NCBI GenBank assembly: GCA_046498285.1
Contig: JAWOBA010000178.1
Location: forward strand, 1-10,114
Reading direction: 5' to 3'
DNA length: 10,114 nucleotides
Origin: B33-G16 sp046498285
Lineage (GTDB): Bacteria > Desulfobacterota > DSM-4660 > Desulfatiglandales > B25-G16
Shown: piece by piece, positions 1 through 6,215 of the stretch
Layout of the letters: the number at the start of each line of letters is the position of its first letter
How positions within the stretch are numbered: the first letter of the stretch is position 1
The notes under the pieces: generated by a model
The model's input: the letters and a program-made list of their open reading frames with translations, nothing else
Database searches by the model: none
Told to the model about the DNA's origin: nothing
Position numbers and translations under genes: made by a program

Positions 1-44
1 AAAGACCAACCCGGGAGCCTCGGCCTCCGGGTTGGTCTTTTCAG
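1..44. terminator. Strong hairpin with short T run, possible terminator
   Basis: A perfect 14-bp stem (1-14 with 27-40) encloses a 12-nt GC-rich loop, and its right arm runs into TTTT. This is the shape of an intrinsic terminator for transcription coming from left of the window. It is also the palindromic core of the repeat family, so termination may be incidental. Confidence 0.35.
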
Positions 45-217
45 CAACGTATCCATGGGGGAGTTTTGCCCCCTCCGCATTGCCCCGATAAATCGGGGCC
101 TGCGGGTTCCCCCACTGATACGTTACGAAAAGACAGCACCCTTCCGCCAGTCACTTCAAAAAAGTCCATCATCTTTTTGAGGATGGTGAAAATCGCCAGG
201 TTTTTCAAAGGTCTCAT
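1..217 (-). repeat. Composite dispersed repeat, copy 1 (inverted orientation)
   Basis: The reverse complement of this stretch shares two modules with the repeats near 5119-5497 and 9797-9995. The TGAGACCTTTGAAAA end corresponds to 203-216 here. The module around AAGTCCATCATCTTTTTGAG (about 158-177) matches the right-hand copy closely. The stretch 41-110 is an inverted match to about 5340-5414, including ATCCATGGGGGAG and CGATAAATCGGG. At 1-40 there is a perfect 14-bp inverted repeat (AAAGACCAACCCGG at 1-14, CCGGGTTGGTCTTT at 27-40). Positions 1-30 match 5415-5444 and 9913-9942 in direct orientation while the rest matches in inverse orientation, so two copies appear to meet head to head at the window edge. 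The element is non-coding as far as can be seen and continues beyond the window. Confidence 0.75.
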
Positions 218-486
218 TGAGGTATATCTTCACTTCTTATTTCAGAGACTATGAGAATCTGTCTAACATGTTTAAGAACTGGCACTGAGGATTTGATTGC
301 TCTCACTGCCTTCCCGCCTAGAGTTCAAAAAGGTATTACATGCATACTCTGCACTAATTCATGCCAGATTGCTGAAGGTGGCATCTGATACTATGGTACC
401 AGGGCAGTTGCTCGAGACAAAACCAGGGGAGGAACAAAAGAGGCTCATGCAGATTGGTATTATGATTCCGTGCCAGCAAACTCTGT

Positions 487-702
487 ATGGACGATCAGGT
501 TGTTCCAGGAGGTACCGGCATAGGCTATCCTCACTATGTCTGGAGACAGGAGTTGGAACATAGGTATAAATATATGAAGCACAGCCACGAGCACACGCAC
601 AGAATTGACTTACATATACATGATCACCAAGGCGAACTTGGTTCGCATGATCATGACCATGGGCACATAGACTTTTTAAGTTTAGCCGGAAAAGGGGAAT
701 GA
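487..702 (+). CDS. Small histidine-rich protein or 3' remnant of a broken gene
   Basis: The 71-codon frame has 13 histidines, 11 of them in the last 42 residues, in HxH and HDH runs (MKHSHEHTHR, HIHDHQG, SHDHDHGH). Such tails bind Ni, Zn or Co in metallochaperones and metal transporters, so metal binding is a reasonable inference; the family is not recognised. Neither ATG 487 nor the internal ATG 574 has a convincing ribosome site. The region looks frame-broken: frame +2 is open from 389 to 520 and reads protein-like (HADWYYDSVPANSVWTIRLF) up to a TAG at 521, while the His-rich frame is open from 466. A single frameshift in the 466-520 overlap would join them into one longer protein. A third frame from 297 also overlaps. 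It lies upstream of, and in the same direction as, the ABC importer genes. It may be a living small protein, a decayed gene or chance. Confidence 0.4.
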   Translation: MDDQVVPGGTGIGYPHYVWRQELEHRYKYMKHSHEHTHRIDLHIHDHQGELGSHDHDHGHIDFLSLAGKGE

Positions 703-758
703 ATATTGCTGTACATCCTTTTTTCTTCTTGACAATACCGGGACGAGGCTAAAAATAC

Positions 759-787
759 TTGACAAAAAGAAGATGAACCAGTAAAAA
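759..787 (+). promoter_or_regulatory. Sigma70-like promoter for the ABC importer genes
   Basis: A perfect -35 box TTGACA (759-764) is followed after 17 nt by TAAAAA (782-787, four of six to TATAAT). A second TTGACA lies 30 nt upstream (729-734) with an A-rich -10 candidate at 750-756. The predicted start, near 795, gives a leader of about 180 nt before the binding-protein gene. Confidence 0.5.
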
Positions 788-803
788 TTCATTCAAGCTT
801 CAC

Positions 804-823
804 GGGATTCAACCGATAATCCC
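804..823 (+). other. Small hairpin in the leader
   Basis: GGGATT (804-809) and AATCCC (818-823) form a 6-bp stem with an 8-nt loop, followed by a T-rich stretch. It may be a weak attenuator or a leader structure. It is short enough to be chance. Confidence 0.25.
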
Positions 824-845
824 TGTTTATATTTATCTTACTGAT

Positions 846-939
846 AGCCACGAAGGCTCTCCCTGGTCAGAAGACCAAGCAGCATATTTCAATATTACAA
901 TCAAGAAAGCCATGAAGGCTCTCCCCTGGGCTGCAGCCC
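846..939 (+). repeat. Duplicated leader module with paired hairpins
   Basis: A near-identical 21-22 nt sequence (AGCCAYGAAGGCTCTCCC followed by TGG) occurs at 846-866 and 908-929, 62 nt apart. In each copy AGCC can pair with GGCT, and each is followed by a second hairpin. The first has TGGTC-AGAA-GACCA (864-877); the second has the perfect palindrome GGGCTGCAGCCC (928-939). The downstream pairs differ in sequence but keep the stem. Both lie between the promoter candidate and the binding-protein start, so they would be transcribed as a tandem structured leader. No known riboswitch class is recognised. Confidence 0.5.
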
Positions 940-974
940 GAGGCTAAGCTACTTGATTTATTTAGGAGGAGAGC

Positions 975-2573
975 ATGAGAAAAGCAAAAAGAAAATTTTG
1001 GTGCACATTGCTCCTGTTAGCTGCATTTGTGACAGGATTTTTGGTATCAACCGACCCATCGGCTTTCGCCCAGGTAAAAGAGATCCGAATCGCAGACAGC
1101 AAAGGCGATTGGGGTTATCCTAATCCATATCGACATTATCCTCGAGGTCCAGGCTATGTGCGTATGAGCTGGACCTTTGACACCCTTATCTGGAAAGATG
1201 ATACGGGCTTCATCCCGGCCCTTGCGAGCAACTGGACCTATGATCCTAAGGATTTGACCTTTATCTTTGAGCTCCAGAAAGACGTCAAGTGGCATGATGG
1301 GAGATCGTTCAGTTCGGAGGATGTGGTTTTCACTATTGACTACTTCAGTAAACATCCATATTACTGGGTACCTATGGGCAACGTGGCCGGAGCAGAGGCA
1401 AGGGGAAAAAGGGAGGTTATCATAAAGTTGAAAAAACCTTACGCGCCCTTTCTGGCCTATATTGGCGGCGTTATGCCCATTCTTCCCAAGCATATCTGGC
1501 AGAATGTAGTCGAGCCCAGAAAATACAGTGATCCAAAGGCATATATAGGTTGTGGTCCTTATAAGTTTGTAGACTTCAATAAGGCCAAGGGTACTTATCT
1601 TTATGAGGCGTTTGAAGGCTACTATCAGGGAAAACCAAAGGCAAATCGCCTGATTTACATCAAGGCGGGAAACCCTATCATTACTCTTTCAAGCGGCAAG
1701 GCTGATCTGGCAAATATAAGACCAGAGATGGAACTGACTCTCAAGGAAAAAGGGATGGTCATCCTGAAGAATGCCAGGGGGTGGAACAAAAAGCTGATGA
1801 TCAACCATAAGAAACCACCGTTTCATGCTAAACGCTTCCGCAAAGCACTTGCTCATGCCATCAACCAGCAGGCGATGATTGATAAAGCACATCGTGGTCT
1901 TGGCTCACCGGCCTCCTTTGGCCTGCTATCCCCGGATCATGAATTTTACAACCCAAATACTCCGACATATGATTCTGATCCGGATAAGGCACGACGCATT
2001 TTGGAGTCTCTTGGATATATGAAGGGAACTGATGGTTTCTATACAAAAAACGGCCTCCCGCTCGAGATAGAGGTTTTGGTTTCAAATATAACTTCGGCTG
2101 GAGAATCCATTGCAGACCGGGATGGTGAGGTAATCAAGCGACAACTGGAGGCCGTGGGTATCCGTATTGACCTGGTAAATATGGAACAGGCTACCACGGA
2201 TGGGCGGATTAAAAGGTGGGATTTTGATGTGGCCATAACCGGGCATGGTGGTCTTTTAGGAGATGCCAGGATACTCAATGAGATGATTTTGCCTGAGGTT
2301 TCAGGTTCCGTCAATTCGGCTAGGTTTGGAGTCAATAAGGAGCTTATCAAGCTGCTTGAGAACCAAATTTCAGAGATGGATCTTTCAAAGCGCAAGGCCA
2401 TTGTTTTTAAGATCCAGGAGATCTATGCCGATGAAGTCCCGGCCATCTCGCTGTATTATCCTACGTCCATGGCGGCCTACAACCCAAACAAGGGCATCAG
2501 GTGGTATTATACACAGGGTGGAATCTCTCTGGGCATCCCAATTGCCCAGAATAAGATGTCGTTGATTAAATAA
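975..2573 (+). CDS. ABC importer extracellular substrate-binding protein, SBP_bac_5 (peptide/nickel) family
   Basis: This 532-residue protein would capture the substrate outside the membrane and deliver it to the two permeases encoded next. A Sec signal peptide is evident: basic MRKAKRK, a hydrophobic core and a cleavage site AFA|Q near residue 32. There is no lipobox cysteine at the cleavage site. Family hallmarks include the segment KWHDGRSFSSEDVVFTIDY at 105-123, the GCGPYKF turn at 192-198 and a late DPDKARRILESLGY segment. Length is typical of family 5 solute-binding proteins. The start is supported by AGGAGGA at 964-970, four bases before ATG. The class includes dipeptide, oligopeptide, nickel and sugar binders, and sequence alone does not tell which substrate is used. 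It is followed by a 137-bp gap with hairpins and then the permeases. Confidence 0.93.
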   Translation: MRKAKRKFWCTLLLLAAFVTGFLVSTDPSAFAQVKEIRIADSKGDWGYPNPYRHYPRGPGYVRMSWTFDTLIWKDDTGFIPALASNWTYDPKDLTFIFELQKDVKWHDGRSFSSEDVVFTIDYFSKHPYYWVPMGNVAGAEARGKREVIIKLKKPYAPFLAYIGGVMPILPKHIWQNVVEPRKYSDPKAYIGCGPYKFVDFNKAKGTYLYEAFEGYYQGKPKANRLIYIKAGNPIITLSSGKADLANIRPEMELTLKEKGMVILKNARGWNKKLMINHKKPPFHAKRFRKALAHAINQQAMIDKAHRGLGSPASFGLLSPDHEFYNPNTPTYDSDPDKARRILESLGYMKGTDGFYTKNGLPLEIEVLVSNITSAGESIADRDGEVIKRQLEAVGIRIDLVNMEQATTDGRIKRWDFDVAITGHGGLLGDARILNEMILPEVSGSVNSARFGVNKELIKLLENQISEMDLSKRKAIVFKIQEIYADEVPAISLYYPTSMAAYNPNKGIRWYYTQGGISLGIPIAQNKMSLIK

Positions 2574-2608
2574 AAGGTTGGCCGATTTACCAGACTGAAT
2601 TTCTTTTG

Positions 2609-2673
2609 CAACTGAAAGTCTTTTATTTCGGTTGAATTCAGGATATAAAATAAGAATCCAGAAGTAAGGATTC
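2609..2673 (+). other. Two intercistronic hairpins between binding protein and permease genes
   Basis: CAACTGAAA (2609-2617) pairs fully with TTTCGGTTG (2626-2634) if one G-U pair is allowed, with an 8-nt loop. GAATCC (2654-2659) pairs with GGATTC (2668-2673), also with an 8-nt loop. Neither has a following T run, so they look more like processing or stabilising structures than terminators. In many importer operons such structures help keep the binding protein more abundant than the permeases; that role here is inferred. Confidence 0.4.
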
Positions 2674-2710
2674 GGAAAGTGTTAGCAAAGAAAATCACTT
2701 TAAAGCAAGT

Positions 2711-3697
2711 ATGACGATTTCTTATCCAAAGTACTCCATTAAGAGAACGCTTGGGCTGGCCGTTAGTTTCGGCTTAGCTGCCTTGGCCATGGTCTATTTG
2801 AGTTATTCGCTCCCCCGTCTCCTGCCGGGTGACTTTGTGACTGCAATGTATTCCAGTTCACATGTGACCCTGACCGCTGAACAGGAAGCGGAGCTCAGGG
2901 CATTTTATACTGAAGAAGCTGAGTTCGGGCGCTATTTGCTCAAGCTTGCGAAGTTGGATTGGGGATATTCCTATGCCTTTTTGACCCCTGTGTCCGACCT
3001 TTTTTTCAGCGCATTGCCTTGGACCCTTTTGTTATTGGGAAGCGCAAATATTCTCTCCATGCTTATCGGGTTTGTCACCGGAGTCGAGGCGGCATGGCGA
3101 AGAGAAAGCCCATTTGAGAAGGGTATGGTAGGAGGGATGACCATCTTGGAAGGCATTCCCGAAATCAGTATGGGTATCATCCTGCTGGTGGTGTTTGCAT
3201 TCCATTTACATTGGTTCCCAGCGGCCGGTGCGGATACAGCGTATGCCGAGGCATCCATAATGGCACGTCTGCCTACTATAGGACACCATCTTGTTTTGCC
3301 CCTTGCTACCCTAGTCCTGGCCTATTTTCCAGGTAATTTCTTACTGACCCGCAACAGCATGATGATGGTCATAAAGGCTCCTTTTATATCCACAGCGAGG
3401 GCCAAGGGGCTCCCGCCCCGTAGGATCAGATATGCCCATGCCGCGAGGAATGCCCTGTTACCGTTGGTAACACGCTTTGGGTTACGCTTAGCCTTTATGA
3501 TCACCGGGGCTTTGGTTGTAGAAAAGATTTTCTCTTACCCCGGGGTGGGCACACTTTTGATTAATGCCATCCAGGCTCGGGACCTGCCTGTTATTCAGGC
3601 CGTGGTCCTGTTTTCCTCCCTGATAGTCTTGACTATTATTCTGTGCCTGGAATTCGTGTATAGAATTATTGATCCAAGGATTGAACATGCACATTGA
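2711..3697 (+). CDS. ABC importer permease, DppB/OppB/NikB type
   Basis: This 328-residue inner-membrane protein would form half of the translocation channel. About six hydrophobic segments are visible, near 14-33, 103-125, 142-166, 190-214, 255-275 and 295-318, with the large periplasmic region after the first that is typical of DppB. The cytoplasmic EAA-type coupling loop lies near 222-241 (ISTARAKGLPPRRIRYAHAA). The C-terminal block VEKIFSYPGVGTLLINAIQ at 270-288 is a family signature, and length is normal. The ribosome site before ATG 2711 is weak (AAAGCAAGT). The next permease starts inside its last codons, so the two are probably translationally coupled. The protein looks intact although its partner ATPase is decayed. 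Confidence 0.93.
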   Translation: MTISYPKYSIKRTLGLAVSFGLAALAMVYLSYSLPRLLPGDFVTAMYSSSHVTLTAEQEAELRAFYTEEAEFGRYLLKLAKLDWGYSYAFLTPVSDLFFSALPWTLLLLGSANILSMLIGFVTGVEAAWRRESPFEKGMVGGMTILEGIPEISMGIILLVVFAFHLHWFPAAGADTAYAEASIMARLPTIGHHLVLPLATLVLAYFPGNFLLTRNSMMMVIKAPFISTARAKGLPPRRIRYAHAARNALLPLVTRFGLRLAFMITGALVVEKIFSYPGVGTLLINAIQARDLPVIQAVVLFSSLIVLTIILCLEFVYRIIDPRIEHAH

Positions 3698-4532
3698 TTT
3701 TCGTCATGGGGTATTTGTGGATCCATGGTTTGTGACGGGTTTTTTTCTAGCCGTATTATTTACCGCTACAACCATTCTGGGCCCGCCTTTAGCCCCGTTT
3801 GATCCCTGGGACATGTCGTTTGTGCCGATCTCGCCGCCCTCTACCAAACATATCTTGGGTATTAATGACGGGGGGCAGGATATTCTCTCCGAACTCTTCT
3901 ATGCAATTCGAAACACGGTTACCTTCGGTTTGGCTTGTGGAATAATTTCGTTATTTATCGGATCAATAGTAGGATTGATTGCAGGATGGATAGGCGGTAT
4001 TGTCGACATGATTCTTATGCGTGTCGCAGATATTTTGCTTGCTATCCCTGCTATTATGATCCTTATTCTAGTGGCGTCCCTTTTCCGGCCCTCTTCTTGG
4101 ATTTTAGCCCTGATTCTGGCTGGCATGATGTGGCCGACCATCAGCAAGGCTATACGTGCACAGACACTTTCCCTTAAGGAGAGCCTCCACATAAAGGCTG
4201 CGGAGCAAATCGGAGGCTCTCACTGGTATATCATCCGCCGCCACCTTATGCCTGAGATGTTTCCACTCTACCTTATTGGTCTTGCCGCAAAGTCCAGGAT
4301 GGCTATGTTTATGGAGGCATCCTTAGCTTTTTTAGGGCTTTTTGATCCCAGCAGGAAGTCTCTGGGCATGATGATTGCCTATGCTGTAGAGTATTATTAT
4401 ATGGACATCTGGTGGAACTGGCTTCTGCCTCCGATTGTCTGTTTGTCATTATTGATCATGGCTGTTACATTTTTGGCTATCAGTCTTGAAAAGGTGCTGG
4501 ACCCACGCCTCAAAGAGGCTCTAGGTTCATAA
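3687..4532 (+). CDS. ABC importer permease, DppC/OppC/NikC type
   Basis: The second channel subunit has 281 residues. I chose ATG 3687 because AAGGA at 3676-3680 sits six bases upstream. A TTG at 3669 is in frame but lacks this support. The start overlaps the previous gene's end by 11 bp. The N-terminal region has the DppC pattern: first membrane segment at about 14-31, then PSTKHILGINDGGQDILSEL at 51-70, equivalent to the usual HPLGTDxxGRD box. The EAA loop is at about 167-190 (LHIKAAEQIGGSHWYIIRRH). Further membrane segments lie near 78-102, 108-131, 137-155, 193-216 and 245-266. The ATPase genes that usually follow are missing: a MITE-like insert begins six bases after the stop codon and only an ATPase relic lies beyond. 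Confidence 0.93.
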   Translation: MHIDFRHGVFVDPWFVTGFFLAVLFTATTILGPPLAPFDPWDMSFVPISPPSTKHILGINDGGQDILSELFYAIRNTVTFGLACGIISLFIGSIVGLIAGWIGGIVDMILMRVADILLAIPAIMILILVASLFRPSSWILALILAGMMWPTISKAIRAQTLSLKESLHIKAAEQIGGSHWYIIRRHLMPEMFPLYLIGLAAKSRMAMFMEASLAFLGLFDPSRKSLGMMIAYAVEYYYMDIWWNWLLPPIVCLSLLIMAVTFLAISLEKVLDPRLKEALGS

Positions 4533-4732
4533 TTGATGGTTTCGTAAAAAGTCATTTTACTCGCTCATGATGCCCATTTTGGGATGCATCAAATGCTTCG
4601 CTAAATTCCAAAAACTCGGCCTAAAGGCCTCAAACAATTTGGAATTTTTAACGCTCTGCATTTCCTGAATCTATTTCCAAAAGTGGCCAAAATCGCTCGC
4701 AAAAGACTTTTTACGAGTTTATCATAATTGAT
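4527..4732. repeat. 11-bp direct repeats flanking the MITE-like insert
   Basis: TCATAATTGAT occurs at 4527-4537 and again at 4722-4732, directly bordering the 184-bp insert. It looks like a target-site duplication. The left copy contains the permease stop codon TAA (4530-4532), so insertion left that gene intact. Confidence 0.6.
4538..4721. mobile_element. MITE-like non-autonomous element, 184 bp
   Basis: Terminal inverted repeats TCGTAAAAAGTC (4542-4553) and GACTTTTTACGA (4705-4716) match perfectly over 12 bp. Inside is a second inverted pair, AAATTCCAAA (4603-4612) and TTTGGAATTT (4638-4647), around GGCCTAAAGGCC. A further imperfect hairpin lies near 4568-4590. There is no coding frame, and an 11-bp direct repeat flanks the element. 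Together these fit a miniature inverted-repeat element mobilised by a transposase in trans. No such transposase is seen in the window. Confidence 0.65.
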
Positions 4733-4843
4733 TATTGACTATTGAAAATTTAACATTATTTCAATTCTTATGTATACGTTTTCAGAAAAAGGATTGTTGG
4801 GGCTCAGTTGAATAGTTCGGCGTAATGCAAAGGCATTAAAATT

Positions 4844-5118
4844 ATGAGTCTCGAGGCAAAAAATCTCAATGTTGTCTAGCAGAATGCCTCCCAGAGCATT
4901 CATGCCCTGAAAAGGTAGGCCTTTTCCTAATTTTCGGGAAATGTATTGCTCTGGTTGAAGAGTTCGGGTCAAGTAAAAGAACATTTGGTAATAGCTGCAC
5001 AGGACTGCGGCCTTCAAATGAAGAAAGGGAAGTTGGAGTAATCCTTAACGACAAACGAATTGATCATCTTGATTACTTAAAAACTGAATGCACTTTGCTG
5101 GGGAAAATCTCCATGGTT
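4844..5118 (+). pseudogene. Decayed N-terminal fragment of an Opp/Dpp-type ABC importer ATPase
   Basis: Pieced together across two frames, this stretch reads like the start of an oligopeptide/dipeptide/nickel importer ATPase. From ATG 4844 the frame gives MSLEAKNLNVV, a typical LExKNL opening, then a TAG at 4877, then QNASQSIHALKR (4880-4915), matching the usual HALxxVSF region. After a frameshift near 4905-4918 the next frame gives ALVEEFGSSKRTFGNSCTGL (4948-5007). This is a degenerate Walker A, where functional proteins have GESGSGKST. Then follow GVILNDKRIDHLDYLK (5035-5082) and KISMV (5104-5118), where family members continue into the Q-loop FQDP. The coding match stops at the border of the composite repeat. 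The Q-loop, signature motif, Walker B and the remaining roughly 220 residues are absent. Its place after the two permeases fits the lost energising subunit of this importer. Homology is judged by eye. Confidence 0.78.
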
Positions 5119-5497
5119 TGAGACCTTTGAAAAACCTCAGCGAAACGAGAAGTTGGAGCGATTTTGCGCCGAAGGCATATTTGTAAATATGTTGAGAAGC
5201 AAAATCGTGAAGCGAGCGTTGCAGCAAGGTGTTTCAGGCCGCAGTAGGTGGCTACTGCATAATCTGGGTTAAAATAAACCACAAAGCCGCAAGGTATACA
5301 AAGCAAGGACTGCCCCTTAGGCGAAACTCTGCCCCTGAGATCCCGATTTATCAGGGCAATGCGGATAGAGCAAAATTTATCCTCTGGCGGGCTCCCCCAT
5401 GGATACGTTGCTGAAAAGACCAACCCGGGAGCCTCGGCCTCCGGCCTGGAGGGCTTACGCCCCGGAGGGAACTGAAAAAAAGCCCATTGTCTTTAGA
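5119..5497 (+). repeat. Composite dispersed repeat, copy 2
   Basis: It begins with TGAGACCTTTGAAAA (5119-5133), an end also seen in the other two copies. The middle (about 5140-5330) is unique to this copy and contains nested hairpins: GCGATTTTGC (5158-5167) with GCAAAATCGT (5199-5208), one mismatch, around the perfect CATATTTGTAAATATG (5176-5191), then GCAGTAGGTGGCTACTGC (5241-5258). The right part (about 5340-5497) carries ATACGTTGCTGAAAAGACC and CCTCCGG...CCGGAGG, and ends near GTCTTTAGA like the right-hand copy. No gene is supported here. Its left edge coincides with the break in the ATPase relic. Confidence 0.7.
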
Positions 5498-5542
5498 TCA
5501 ATAGGGGTTATGCAAAGGTCCCGGTTTGTCAGAATGGTGCAG

Positions 5543-5573
5543 TTAACATGAATCCGTTCCACAGGGTTATAAA
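5543..5573 (+). promoter_or_regulatory. Weak promoter candidate upstream of the FmdE-family gene
   Basis: TTAACA (5543-5548) and TATAAA (5568-5573) resemble -35 and -10 boxes, but the 19-nt spacer is long. The start site would lie only a few bases before ATG 5587, leaving almost no leader. This would make the gene independent of the importer transcript. Confidence 0.25.
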
Positions 5574-5586
5574 TTGAGTTTCTATA

Positions 5587-6201
5587 ATGAATAAGACACA
5601 GGTGAGTTCGGAACTAATCCAGAAAACAATCGATTTCCATGGTCATTTTTGTCCTGGCCTTGCTATTGGCATTCGGATTTCGGAAGTGGCCCTTGAAGAA
5701 GTTGGCTGCTCCTCCGATAATGAACTGGTAGCAGTGGTGGAAAACGACAATTGTGCCGTTGATGCAATCCAGTTCCTGCTTTCCTGCACATTTGGGAAAG
5801 GCAATCTCATTTATCTGGATTACGGCAAGCTTGCCTTCAGTTTTTATCGCCTGTCAGATGGCAAGGCAATTCGGTTAATTGGAAAACCGGGGATCTTTGG
5901 GCATCAAGATAGCGAATTTATGAGCTTGCGAAAGACCATGATAACTCGGAGTCTTACCGGAGAAGAAGAGGAACAGCTTAAAAGCGCTACTGCGGCCCAG
6001 GTAAAACAAATTATGAAAGCGGATCTGGATGAATTGTTTGAAATGAAGCCTGTTCATGGGCCTATTCCACATAAATCTCAAATCCTTGAAAGTCTGATAT
6101 GTGAAGCCTGCGGAGAGCAAACTATGGAAACAAGGACACGGCGCTTTTTTGGCCAGATCTTATGTATTCCCTGCTTTAAGGCGAGGGAAAAGAGTATGTG
6201 A
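5587..6201 (+). CDS. FmdE-family protein with C-terminal zinc ribbon
   Basis: This 204-residue soluble protein carries the FmdE domain, named after subunit E of formylmethanofuran dehydrogenase of methanogens. Stand-alone bacterial members are metal-binding proteins of unsettled function. The N-terminal hallmark is FHGHFCPGLAIGIR at 17-30, giving candidate metal ligands H18, H20 and C22. Next come VVENDNCAVDAIQ at 50-62 with C56, and TFGKGNLIYLDYGKLAFSF at 68-86. The C-terminal ribbon has C172-x2-C175 and C193-x2-C196, likely binding zinc. ATG 5587 has no strong ribosome site. The gene follows the repeat block, not the importer, so co-function with it is uncertain. It converges on lspA with a 14-bp gap and no evident terminator. 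A redox or molybdenum/tungsten enzyme accessory role is only a guess from family context. Confidence 0.9.
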   Translation: MNKTQVSSELIQKTIDFHGHFCPGLAIGIRISEVALEEVGCSSDNELVAVVENDNCAVDAIQFLLSCTFGKGNLIYLDYGKLAFSFYRLSDGKAIRLIGKPGIFGHQDSEFMSLRKTMITRSLTGEEEEQLKSATAAQVKQIMKADLDELFEMKPVHGPIPHKSQILESLICEACGEQTMETRTRRFFGQILCIPCFKAREKSM

Positions 6202-6215
6202 AGGATAAGTAAGTA

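Noticed and set aside
66..254. Short reading frame whose peptide (VTSKKSIIFLRMVKIA) recurs on the minus strand at about 9800-9870
   Set aside because: The similarity comes from the DNA repeat itself. The frames differ at both ends, have no ribosome site and are absent from the middle copy.
840..940. CRISPR-like direct repeats in the leader
   Set aside because: There are only two copies, they are imperfect, and each carries its own hairpin. There is no array or cas gene.
3669..3686. TTG start for the second permease
   Set aside because: It is in frame but has no spaced ribosome site. ATG 3687 has AAGGA six bases upstream.
4739..5017. Minus-strand frame of 92 codons
   Set aside because: It lies opposite the ATPase relic, has no recognisable motif, and the plus strand gives a coherent family match.
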